DNA of 64,000 nucleotides from Ascoidea rubescens DSM 1968 (taxonomy: Eukaryota > Ascomycota > Saccharomycetes > Ascoideales > Ascoideaceae). Positions 9,823-18,488 of the stretch are shown one piece after another (positions within the stretch are counted from its first letter, which is position 1; each line of letters opens with the position of its first letter). The notes below the pieces were generated by a model, which searched no databases, was not told where the DNA came from, and was given only the letters and a program-made list of their open reading frames with translations. Location: assembly GCF_001661345.1 (NCBI RefSeq), contig NW_017962922.1, positions 186,001 through 250,000 of the forward strand, written 5' to 3'. A program made the position numbers and the translations under genes.

Positions 9823-10839
9823 CTACCCATCATATGGCAAAATGTTGACTTTTGGGCCCAAGGGAGTGATTCCATAGGGGTTGATAGCAGGATGGGACTT
9901 GGTGTAGTGGAACTTGATGTGGTCGAAGTTGGTGGTTTCTTTGAACCCGGGAATCTTCCAGTAGAGATATCTGACCCATTTATGGAGATATGAAAAATCA
10001 TATCTGATCATACCCAAGTTACATTTGAAATGTTGAACGTAGATAGCATCAAATCTGATAATGGTAGTGTACAATCTAATATCTGCTTCTGTTAATCGAT
10101 TACCAACCAAGTAGAACCCGTTTTTCTCACTATTTTCCTCACCATTCTTGGTATAATTCTCCTTTAAGATTTCTTCAACTTTACCTAGATACTTGAATAA
10201 GTTTTTGACATGAGTTTCATAGACTTCTTGTTTTGTTGCAAAACCACTCTTGTAAACGCCGTTATTAATATTATCGTAAATCCATTCATTTAGCTCATCA
10301 ATCTCATCCTTCAATTCATCCGGATAGAAATTCAATTTCTTTTGAGCATCACTCAATTCACTGAATGAATTGAAATCGGTATTGAACATTCTAATAATCT
10401 CGCTGCTTTCATTATTAACTATAGTTTCGTTTTTTTTATCCCACAAAACAGGAACAGTAAATCTGCCATCATAGTTTGAATTGGCCTTTAAGTATAATTC
10501 TCGAATTCTTCTAAACCCATAAATCTCATCGGGTGTTGCTCCCTCGCATTGATCATCCTTTGAGGGAAATCTCCATCCTTTGTTGTCCATATGCCAATGA
10601 ACCACCGACACTCCAATCAATGGGACTAGGCCCTTCAATGCTCGTACAATCAACGTTCTGTGTGCCCATGGACACGCATAGGAGACGTACAAATGATACC
10701 TGTTCTTCTCTGGCAAAAACTTGGAGCCTGCACTACTGGAAATGAAATCTCTGAACACACTCGCCTTTCTCTTGTATTCCCCAGATTGGTCTGCGAATGC
10801 TTGAATGTTCAACTTGGGATTGTTTGGGTTGCTGCTCAT
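9823..10839 (-). CDS. ECM4: Omega-class glutathione transferase-like protein
   Basis: 338 aa from the ATG at 10839; the open frame begins earlier at a TTG that I do not use. Family members (Ecm4/Gto2, Gto3) are omega-class glutathione transferases and glutathionyl-hydroquinone-reductase relatives that use a catalytic cysteine. The diagnostic thioredoxin-fold motif YVSYACPWAHRTLIVRALKG lies near residue 50-70 with the catalytic Cys in CPW. Next come SVVHWHMDNKGWRF, FTVPVLWD and NNESSEIIRM. The all-helical C-terminal half has LTEADIRLYTTIIRFD and YVQHFKCNLG, and the protein ends GITPLGPK like yeast Ecm4. Probably cytosolic. It is divergent from YSF3, with a MITE-like element between their starts. 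Confidence 0.95.
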   Translation of the reverse strand: MSSNPNNPKLNIQAFADQSGEYKRKASVFRDFISSSAGSKFLPEKNRYHLYVSYACPWAHRTLIVRALKGLVPLIGVSVVHWHMDNKGWRFPSKDDQCEGATPDEIYGFRRIRELYLKANSNYDGRFTVPVLWDKKNETIVNNESSEIIRMFNTDFNSFSELSDAQKKLNFYPDELKDEIDELNEWIYDNINNGVYKSGFATKQEVYETHVKNLFKYLGKVEEILKENYTKNGEENSEKNGFYLVGNRLTEADIRLYTTIIRFDAIYVQHFKCNLGMIRYDFSYLHKWVRYLYWKIPGFKETTNFDHIKFHYTKSHPAINPYGITPLGPKVNILPYDG

Positions 10840-11425
10840 CTTCGATAACTTCTGGTCCGTCAATTGCAATTGAGCTCTCTCTTGTTAATGGTAAATTCGT
10901 GTATAACAGCAATTCAACAAAATCCTCAACCACAATCTCCAGTTCTCTCCCTACCACTATTTATACTCCCTTCTCCAAAGCAAACCATCCTCATTTTGTG
11001 CTCTGATTTGTCAGCCCAAAAGAGCCTTCTTCCACATCGCTGGTCTTGCTTTCAAACCTAATCCTAATTTTTATTACTAACATATCACCAGTGCAGGTAC
11101 AACGGCTTGTGCACTTTTCCTTACGTTTTCACAACAGATATCATCTATTGTGAGTTTTAACAAATGCAACATATTTTGAATTTCTAACTTCTCACTGGCC
11201 AGAGCATTAAAAACAAACGTGGGTTACCTGAAAAGCTAAGATAGGACAACCATGGCTACTCCACGCAGTGCACAAACTGTTGTACCTGCACTGGTATCAA
11301 GATCTGGTCAAGATATAAAGAAATTATAGAATTATAAAGATATTATAAAGATATTATAAAGATATTATAAAGACGCTTTCTATCTTTTAAAGCACAATTA
11401 TCTAAGAAATAATAATAAATTACTA
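10840..11425. promoter_or_regulatory. Shared ECM4/YSF3 upstream region
   Basis: Divergent promoter region between ECM4 and YSF3. It contains the 207-bp inverted-repeat element described separately and a short A/T tandem run (about 11335-11375, TATTATAAAGA units) near the YSF3 start. Confidence 0.6.
11088..11294. mobile_element. MITE-like element with 27-bp terminal inverted repeats and TATCA target duplication
   Basis: The left end (11088-11114, starting CCAGTGCAGGTACAAC) and right end (11268-11294, ending GTTGTACCTGCACTGG) are inverted copies matching at 25 of 27 positions. The element is flanked by identical 5-bp sequences, TATCA at 11083-11087 and TATCA at 11295-11299, as expected of a target-site duplication. 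The 153-bp interior has no coding capacity. This structure fits a non-autonomous DNA transposon (MITE). The family is unknown to me, and no second copy was noticed in the window. Confidence 0.65.
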
Positions 11426-11740
11426 ATGGTATGATCATTCACCTCTGTCCTCTTTGCTTTGCAATGCTTTACTAACCCATTTCAGTCTGACAAACTAAGA
11501 GATCAACAACTATTCGACCATCTCAAGAGTCGTTATATTGGTGTTGGTGATGCCGATACAACTCAAGATGAGTGGATATCAAACATCAAAAGAGACACTT
11601 ATTCCTCGTTTGCCTCCCATCCAAACCTACTATACTACTACTCAATTTCTACAAATCAACCAAAGGCCTTAACTCAGTTTCATTTCATTAATAAAATGAT
11701 CGATCCAATAAATAAGAAAAGTGAAAATGAAAATTCATAA
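11426..11740 (+). CDS. YSF3: SF3b complex subunit Ysf3 (SF3B5), start codon split off by an intron
   Basis: Small subunit of the U2 snRNP SF3b complex, which recognises the branch site in the nucleus. Exon 1 is only the ATG (11426-11428). The 57-nt intron (11429-11485) starts GTATGA and ends TACTAACCCATTTCAG. Exon 2 is 11486-11740. The product has 85 aa, the same as S. cerevisiae Ysf3, and contains HLKSRYIGVGDADTTQDEW, matching the SF3B5 signature YIG.G.ADTT..EW, then RDTYSSFASHPNLLYYYSI. Exon 2 alone is open further upstream but has no ATG there. It converges on GUT2, with only 36 bp between stop codons. Confidence 0.93.
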
Positions 11741-11776
11741 ATAAATAAACAAATATATATTTATCGTACCTTTAAT

Positions 11777-13684
11777 TTAGGCGGTTGGTTCTGAAATCCC
11801 CATACTTTTCAAAAACTCTATCGATTTAATTCTCATTTCTTCTTTGGTTTGCTTGTTCCATTTCAATTCTTTCCCCATTATTTCGATCGTGCCATCGATC
11901 GCATTTAATGATTCCTTTGCATTTAAAAATGCTAATCTAGTTCTTCTGGCTAGGAAATCAATTGGCGTCCTTGCATATTCATATTTAATTGAATATTTCA
12001 ACTCGGCGACTGTAAATGGTAAATCAAATTTTTCATATGAGGCCTCTTTATTAATATCTTTACCCACTAATGTAATCGGCAACTGATTTTCTTTATTCTC
12101 TTTATAAATCTCCAAAATTATTGGCGCTCGTGATCCATAGTTTGTAGATAAATGCTCTGCAATATCATTTGGAATCGAATATTTGTGAATCAATTTAACT
12201 GGTAGTTTACTATCGAAATTTTCTCCTCCTGACAACACAATTTTCTTGGTTTGGCATTCTTTAATCAATCCTATATTATTAAATTTAAAATTCTTAACAA
12301 CATTATCAACTGTTACTTCGGCCATTTCACGATATGTTGTCCATTTTCCTCCAGAAATTGTAATCAATCCTGTCTCAGACTTGTAAATTAAATGATTTCG
12401 AACTATACCTTGAGTAGAATTCTCTTCTCCCTTTTTAATCTTTGATGGATCACGAACTAGTGGTCGAACTCCACTCCAAGCCGATAAAACGTCTTCTCTT
12501 TTCACTGGGAAATTGATGTAATGTTGCAACTCATTTAAAATATCTTGAATCTCTTCTTCTTTTGGTATTGGGTCATCTGGAATCTCTTTTATAGGTGTAT
12601 CTGTTGTTCCTGCTAATACTTTTCCTTGCCAAGGTAAGAAAAACATCACTCTACCATCTGATGTTGAAGCATCTAGTAATCCCATTTTTTTAGGACAATA
12701 AAATTCAGGCAAAATTAAATGAACTCCAGATGATGGAACAACCATTTTGGGCAATTGTTTAATTAATGGTGGTAGTCCATTGATATCGTTATCCATTTCC
12801 AAGATCTTATCACTAAATGGACCTGTTGCATTGACAATTGCAGTTGAATTGATATTATATTCCTTACCGGTCTCAGCATCTACAACTTTCACTCCAATGA
12901 CCTTATTTTCTTCGTTTTTAATCAATTGTTTAACCTCCATATAATTCAAAACAGTAGCACCCTTTTCAATAGCAGTTAAAGCTAAAGTCGAATTCATTCT
13001 GGAATCGTTGAATAGCCCATCATGGTAAACTAAACCAGCTTTTAAAATCGAGCCATCTAGCATTGGTGCAACTTCTTGCGCAGCATTTGATGATAAAAGA
13101 TAACTGCTTTTCAAATTTTGTGATCCTGCAAAGAAATCGTACATTTTAGTTCCAATATAAAAATATGGAATTTGCCAATAATTGTAAACTGGAATCATGA
13201 TGGGTAAAATTGTAGCTAAATGTGGGGCAGTCCTTAAAATATTCGATCTTTCATTCAATGCTTCGATAACCAAATCCAATTGGTCCTTGGATAATTGCCA
13301 AAATGCCTTTTCCAAGTATCTCACACCACCATGAGCCATTTTTGTTGATTTCGATGAAGTACCACTAGCAAAATCATTTTTCTCGAATAATGCAACATTA
13401 AGACCTCTAGTTTGAGCATCTAGTGCAGTACCGGTGCCTGTTGCACCACCACCTATAACTATTAAATCATAATACGGAGTCGAGCTCAACTTGCTCAATA
13501 GATCTGATCTTGATAATGGAGGAGGTCTTGATGTGGTTAAAGAATCTAAAGTTGAAGGTTTATGGATCTCGTCATTTAATATTTTATTGTCATTAATTAA
13601 AGAATTAACCAAATAACCAGAACTAACAAGTGAAGCTGTTAAAATTCCTGTTTTAACAAAACGTTTTGATAAAATTGAAGCCAT
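11777..13684 (-). CDS. GUT2: Mitochondrial FAD-dependent glycerol-3-phosphate dehydrogenase
   Basis: 635 aa. Oxidises glycerol-3-phosphate to dihydroxyacetone phosphate at the mitochondrial inner membrane and passes electrons to ubiquinone. It serves glycerol use and the G3P shuttle. The N-terminus is a basic presequence followed by a hydrophobic stretch (about 14-27). The FAD-binding loop VIGGGATGTGTALDA is at about 76, followed by FASGTSSKSTKMAHGGVRYL and, later, LISGGKWTTYREMAE-type residues in the second FAD motif. The C-terminal helical domain (ARTPIDFLARRTRLAFLN) is complete. I found no in-frame CTG in 636 codons. The start is the first ATG and gives the usual presequence. Confidence 0.98.
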   Translation of the reverse strand: MASILSKRFVKTGILTASLVSSGYLVNSLINDNKILNDEIHKPSTLDSLTTSRPPPLSRSDLLSKLSSTPYYDLIVIGGGATGTGTALDAQTRGLNVALFEKNDFASGTSSKSTKMAHGGVRYLEKAFWQLSKDQLDLVIEALNERSNILRTAPHLATILPIMIPVYNYWQIPYFYIGTKMYDFFAGSQNLKSSYLLSSNAAQEVAPMLDGSILKAGLVYHDGLFNDSRMNSTLALTAIEKGATVLNYMEVKQLIKNEENKVIGVKVVDAETGKEYNINSTAIVNATGPFSDKILEMDNDINGLPPLIKQLPKMVVPSSGVHLILPEFYCPKKMGLLDASTSDGRVMFFLPWQGKVLAGTTDTPIKEIPDDPIPKEEEIQDILNELQHYINFPVKREDVLSAWSGVRPLVRDPSKIKKGEENSTQGIVRNHLIYKSETGLITISGGKWTTYREMAEVTVDNVVKNFKFNNIGLIKECQTKKIVLSGGENFDSKLPVKLIHKYSIPNDIAEHLSTNYGSRAPIILEIYKENKENQLPITLVGKDINKEASYEKFDLPFTVAELKYSIKYEYARTPIDFLARRTRLAFLNAKESLNAIDGTIEIMGKELKWNKQTKEEMRIKSIEFLKSMGISEPTA

Positions 13685-14444
13685 TTTGCTCTTATTTTCT
13701 TTATGTGTATATATAAAAAAAGAAAAGAACTAATGAAACAGACAAAAAAATTGCTTAATTTCTAAATGTAATAAAAAATAAGCAATTTTAACAATTTATA
13801 AAACCAAATTGATAGAAAATAAGCCTTTGAACTATATCCTGCTGTATTTCAACTGTTGATAAACCTGAGAAACTTTTAAAGATAATATATATATATACTA
13901 TTATATCTTTATCTTTGCCCAAAATAGGTCTATTATTTCCTTGTGATTAAAAACCAAGCAATAGTTGAAAAGTTAAAAAAAATAGCTAAGGAGGAGGTGA
14001 GGATTTTGGAAAGCTGTGAGGAATACTGTTTTACAATAGAACCAAGGAAAACACCAGGGAAGAGACTAAAAAAGCATTTATATATTCACTACAGGTATTA
14101 TTTCAGATTTTCTCATCGATTTTATCGAGATTGTGAGTGAAAAAAATTGAAAAGCGAGTCCTATTAGAGAAGGTTAGGAAAAGGCTCTGTAAATGGAATT
14201 TTCGCTCCATTGAACTCTTCATAAATGGATACATGTGGTTTTTTTTTCCTTTTTTGATAGAGAAATCAGAAATTGGACAGTGTTTTTTGTTTCAATTTGG
14301 CAAGAAAAAGAATGAAATAAGAGTGAGACATTTATTGGGTTCATAGTCGTTAAATATAAGCTACAAGAAGAGGGTGATGTATGAACAAAAGAATACACAA
14401 AGAGAAGAAGGAGAGAAAGATAGTACAGACAAAGGGAGGGCAGG
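13685..14444. other. Intergenic region upstream of GUT2
   Basis: Contains the GUT2 promoter (next to the ATG at 13684) and the 3' end of the Mdm31/32 gene. Short frames at 13.9-14.3 kb lack any family resemblance. A TA-run lies at about 13890-13900. No RNA gene was seen. Confidence 0.5.
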
Positions 14445-16589
14445 TTATTTTACACCACTGGAGGATTTGATCAAGCTGTAGTAGAACTTGATCAACATGA
14501 TATCGATGAGTCCACTTTCTTTCAACACACTCACTTTGTAGAGCGAGCCAAGGGGATACTTGAGGGAGATTGATACTATGGGAAGCTCGTGGCTGATGAG
14601 TTTATTGATATTGACATCCTTTTTATTTATTAGCTGGTTATTGCTGTGGTTTTCATTAGAGTCGCTAAGTAGTTTGTTGTTGTGATTGTTGGTGTTGATT
14701 ATCAGATTATTCGAGTTTGAGTCGTATTTTGAAATATTGTTCAAGTTGTTTTGGATTTGTCTTTTTTGGTTGATGTATGCCACAATGGGTTTCAATTCTT
14801 TTAAAGTGACAAATGGTTCACCTAGTGAGGTCATAGGTACGTTTGAAGGTAGAATTGCCTTTGGGTTGTTTAGCTGGATATTTAGATCAATGTTGATTTC
14901 AGTGTCATATATCAAATTATTGTTGATGTTGTTGATAGCGGTTTGGTTATTAATGGTGGCATTATTATCATTTAATATTTTATTAAAGAATTGATTTTTA
15001 AATAGTGATATGATTAAATTTTCATTATTTGTCTTTTTGAAATTAGATATCTTTTCATTGTAGTTGAAGGGGAAAGAGATGTCACATATTATGTCAGCTT
15101 TGCCATCTATTAACCAGTTTAATTTGTTCTCTAGTAAACCCTTTGTTTTCAAATCAATTGAGTCTAGTCTTAATCTGATTGTTTTATCATAGTTATTTTT
15201 AGAGATATTAGAGTTGATATTGATATTGATATTGTTATTGTTATTGTTACTGGTATTGGTATTGGTATTTTTATTGATATTATTGATATTGCTATTGACA
15301 TTGCTATTGCTATTGTTACTAATATTACTATTATTGTTATTACTATTTAAATTATTTAAATTATTTAAGTTATTTAAGTTGTTTTGATTTTTATTATTTT
15401 TATTGGTGTTGAATTGTTTTTCATGGATAGTGAATAAAGAGTCATTGATCGAGCCTGAACATGATTTGCAATTTAAGAAATCAGTTAGTATCCAGTTTAG
15501 TCTTAATCTGTCTAATTGTAAATTGAAAAAGGATATCTTGGTTGGGTTTCCGAGGTTTTTGAAAGTATCTTCATTTTTATTCTCTTTATTCTGTTTATTT
15601 TTGTTATCCCCATTATTCTCGTTATTCTCATTAGTATTGTTTTTAATGTTGTTATTATTTGAACTATTACTTGAGTCATATACATTGATATAGGAGTCTA
15701 TTATACTAATTTTTTCAAATTCATAATTTGAGTCTTTGAATAAGTAGTCAACCAAATAAGCATCATTATTTGGAGGATGATTATGATTATGAGTATAATT
15801 ATATTTATAGTTATAGTTGTAATGATTTTGAATTAAAGAGTTTGGTAATTCGAAATTACCAGACATCCCGGATATTTGAATATCGTTGATTAAGCCCTTT
15901 CCATGATACCATTTTGAAAAAGATAAGGAAATGTTTAGTTCTTTTATATTGAAATTGACATTAAAATACTTTGTGTTTTTGGAGATGATGAAGACATTTT
16001 TAAAGGATAAATTGTTTTTCTGCCAGTTTGGCGTAATGACCTGTTCGTCGAATTTGAATATCAAGTTGTTTGAATTATGGTAACCATTAATTAGTAAATT
16101 TCCAATAAATTTCATGATTTTGGAATTTACAGATATAGGTAAATTCAAGTAGTTGATTAGATATAGGATCAAGGAAAAGAAAGTGGTGGTACCTAGAATT
16201 ATCCATAGAATGTTTGATAGCAAAAACCATGAAAAAAATGCTGATATATCGTCAACGTTAAAGGGTCTGTTTTGTTTAATTAGATACCATTTCAAATTCA
16301 ATATGAACCGATTATTGTAGTTTTCCCATTTTTTCAAAAATTCCTTTCTGTTTTTGGGCTGAACATTGTATAAGGTGTGGGATATCTTGGTATGAGTGTT
16401 GTTATTGATGGACAGATTTATGTTTGATGGAAGCGAGTTGGGAACAGTCTTTTGTTTGATCTTGTGGATTGGATTGCTATCAACAGTTTTCTTTGAAGCG
16501 AGATCTAAATGGTAAAAACGATGAGCATTAGGTCGTGTGAGCCTCCTATCAAATAAAAAGCTGGTGCTCCTTGCGAGGAATCTGGACAT
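14445..16589 (-). CDS. Mdm31/Mdm32-family mitochondrial inner-membrane protein
   Basis: 714 aa from the ATG at 16589; the frame is open further upstream but only from a TTG. The family acts in mitochondrial shape, mtDNA inheritance and cardiolipin balance in the inner membrane. It has an Arg-rich presequence (MSRFLARSTSFLF), the family core PFNVDDISAFFSWFLLSNILWIILGTTTFFSLI with a transmembrane helix near 130-155, ISLSFSKWYHGKGLINDIQISGM, and later LKPIVAYINQKRQ. Asn-rich inserts interrupt the middle. The C-terminus stops soon after the last conserved block and lacks the final hydrophobic helix that I recall in yeast Mdm31/Mdm32. I cannot tell Mdm31 from Mdm32. Confidence 0.85.
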   Translation of the reverse strand: MSRFLARSTSFLFDRRLTRPNAHRFYHLDLASKKTVDSNPIHKIKQKTVPNSLPSNINLSINNNTHTKISHTLYNVQPKNRKEFLKKWENYNNRFILNLKWYLIKQNRPFNVDDISAFFSWFLLSNILWIILGTTTFFSLILYLINYLNLPISVNSKIMKFIGNLLINGYHNSNNLIFKFDEQVITPNWQKNNLSFKNVFIISKNTKYFNVNFNIKELNISLSFSKWYHGKGLINDIQISGMSGNFELPNSLIQNHYNYNYKYNYTHNHNHPPNNDAYLVDYLFKDSNYEFEKISIIDSYINVYDSSNSSNNNNIKNNTNENNENNGDNKNKQNKENKNEDTFKNLGNPTKISFFNLQLDRLRLNWILTDFLNCKSCSGSINDSLFTIHEKQFNTNKNNKNQNNLNNLNNLNNLNSNNNNSNISNNSNSNVNSNINNINKNTNTNTSNNNNNNINININSNISKNNYDKTIRLRLDSIDLKTKGLLENKLNWLIDGKADIICDISFPFNYNEKISNFKKTNNENLIISLFKNQFFNKILNDNNATINNQTAINNINNNLIYDTEINIDLNIQLNNPKAILPSNVPMTSLGEPFVTLKELKPIVAYINQKRQIQNNLNNISKYDSNSNNLIINTNNHNNKLLSDSNENHSNNQLINKKDVNINKLISHELPIVSISLKYPLGSLYKVSVLKESGLIDIMLIKFYYSLIKSSSGVK

Positions 16590-17090
16590 GGTGCTTAGCA
16601 GGTAGATAAAACGCCCTCTTTGCTGTAATTTTGTAGCTGTGTTCTGGTCAATTGTCTCGAACAAAGCAATTCATTTTAGAACTGATTCTATTTCACAGCT
16701 TCACCTCCAGCTCGATGCCTTCTGAAATGATAAACGATTAATTTTCACCCACTGAGAGAAAGTGTTTTGAACCATACTTCCGGAAGACGCACGTGCATGT
16801 CCAAAACATGTAATGTACATTGATGCAATCATCCAGCAACCCCGCGTTTGGGAACAGTGGGTTTCATGCAGCACGTGTCGAATCTCCCGCAAAGCTGGCG
16901 GAGCTGAAATTGGAGCCTGAGGTTGTAGGCGAAAGAACTGGAGGTTGTGGTGTCTATTGCTGTTTTCCATTGCTCTTCCTCTGCTTCCTCTGCTTCCTCT
17001 GTTTTCTCTGCCCACTTCAATTCCCCTGTTTACTTTTGCAAAGTGTCTGACTCCCAATCCCACTCTTACCAGCTGCTCTCCAGAGAAAAG
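16590..17090. promoter_or_regulatory. Divergent promoter region MDM31/32-DPP1
   Basis: Shared upstream region of two divergent genes. It contains two CACGTG-type E-boxes (about 16791-16796 and 16872-16877). A T/C-rich run near 16970-17010 is a likely DPP1 5' leader. Confidence 0.5.
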
Positions 17091-18020
17091 ATGAACCGAT
17101 TGAACTTTGGCTTGGACAGCTTTCCCAAGGCTAAGATACTATTGCGATGGAGAGTAACCGATGCTTTGTTCATAATTCTTATAATGCTCCTCTACGGGCT
17201 ATTTTACAATCTACCCCCCTTTGAAAGACAGTTTTTCATCAACGACCTAACCATATCTCATCCTTTCAAAGAACATGAGATCGTCCCCAACAAAGAACTC
17301 TTCTTCTACGCTGCGTTTACGCCTTTTTTCTTGTTGATAATATCCAGCTTGATCATAACTCCCAAACATCGTTTCTATGTCACATACCTAACGCTTTTGG
17401 GCTTTGTTTCTTCCATTTTGTTCACCAGCTTCTTGACCGACATCTTGAAGAACTGGATTGGCAGGCCCAGACCTGACTTTATATCCAGATGCGATGTCAC
17501 TTCAACTGCTCTTGAAAACGTCCTATACACTGCCTCCCAGGTTTGCCAAACAGAAGATTTAGAGAAATTGAAAGATGGTTTCAGATCTTGTCCCTCTGGC
17601 CATTCCAGCATAAGTTGGGCAGGCCTAGGTTATCTATCTCTTTGGCTCTTGGGCCAAACCTGTTCAGCTCACCATGGCACAGGTCTTTGGAGAACCTTGA
17701 TCTCTATCATTCCAACCATTATCGCTACCTTGATCGCTTTATCAAGAACTCAGGACTATAGACATCGTTTCTCAGATGTCACCATCGGTAGCTTAGTCGG
17801 CGCTCTTATAGGCTACTGGTCCTACAGAAGATACTTTCCATCCATCAAATCAAGATTCTGCTACATGCCAACCCAATTGATCGTGGAAAACAACCTTTCT
17901 TCCAATAATTATCTTCTACACGAAAACGAAGATTTCGAAGATGGTTACCATTTAATCTCGACCCAAATTCCTGCAGAACCTGATCTAGAAAATCAACTGC
18001 CTCACAATTACAATCAATAA
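17091..18020 (+). CDS. DPP1: Diacylglycerol pyrophosphate phosphatase (PAP2 family)
   Basis: 309 aa. A membrane lipid phosphatase that removes phosphate from diacylglycerol pyrophosphate and phosphatidate, at the vacuole in baker's yeast. The opening MNRLNFGLDSFPKAKILLRW and the block PFERQFFINDLTISHPF match yeast Dpp1. The three PAP2 catalytic motifs are present: KNWIGRPRP (KX6RP), CPSGHSS (PSGH) and SRTQDYRH (SRX5H). There are about six hydrophobic helices. The ATG at 17091 is used; the frame opens upstream from a GTG but that part is low-complexity leader. Only one CTG codon (17997-17999) occurs, at a non-conserved site, despite many leucines. C/T-rich codon use is higher than in its neighbours. 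Confidence 0.95.
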   Translation: MNRLNFGLDSFPKAKILLRWRVTDALFIILIMLLYGLFYNLPPFERQFFINDLTISHPFKEHEIVPNKELFFYAAFTPFFLLIISSLIITPKHRFYVTYLTLLGFVSSILFTSFLTDILKNWIGRPRPDFISRCDVTSTALENVLYTASQVCQTEDLEKLKDGFRSCPSGHSSISWAGLGYLSLWLLGQTCSAHHGTGLWRTLISIIPTIIATLIALSRTQDYRHRFSDVTIGSLVGALIGYWSYRRYFPSIKSRFCYMPTQLIVENNLSSNNYLLHENEDFEDGYHLISTQIPAEPDLENQLPHNYNQ

Positions 18021-18488
18021 TCAGTCACCAATAATCAATCCAAATCCAACTCACTTCCACAAGTGATCCTGTGTCTCGTAGTTTCTTTTCAATTTTGTTG
18101 CTTGTTTTTTATCCAATCCAATCCAATCCACTCAGTTCTCTTCACTTCTGCTTATCCTCCGGCTTTCCCTCTTCCTTTGTCTATTTTATAATTCTTATAT
18201 ACTTTTAAAAACAATCTCTTTAATCGATTCTTCCTCTTATTTTCGCCCTTTAACTCTTTTCCGCACGTGCAATGTAAACAATAAGTTTTTTTTGTTCCGT
18301 TTCTAAAATTATTATTGAAATTTTTCACACATAAAAGCAAAAAAAAAAAAAAGTATAAAATAAAAAATCCTTTATAGCTTTGTTTTTTTTTTGTCTTCTT
18401 TTCAAATTGATTAATTCATAAATTGATTCAATTCATTTAATCTAATTTACAACCATTTTTTTCCCCATTCCTAGTATATATTCACATC
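18021..18488. other. DPP1-FPR intergenic region
   Basis: Pyrimidine-rich 3' flank and promoter. ATCCA-type short tandem units occur near 18112-18131, a CACGTG site near 18263-18268, and poly-A and poly-T tracts upstream of the next ATG. No gene was seen. Confidence 0.5.

Noticed and set aside
11459-11485. YSF3 starting at 11459 as one continuous frame
   Set aside because: That codon is TTG, and the nine residues it adds are the translated end of the intron (TACTAAC...CAG). The spliced ATG form matches the family length exactly.
13943-14346. Two Lys/Arg-rich plus frames upstream of GUT2
   Set aside because: Both start at non-ATG or weak sites, lack any fold pattern, and sit in promoter or 3' flank sequence.
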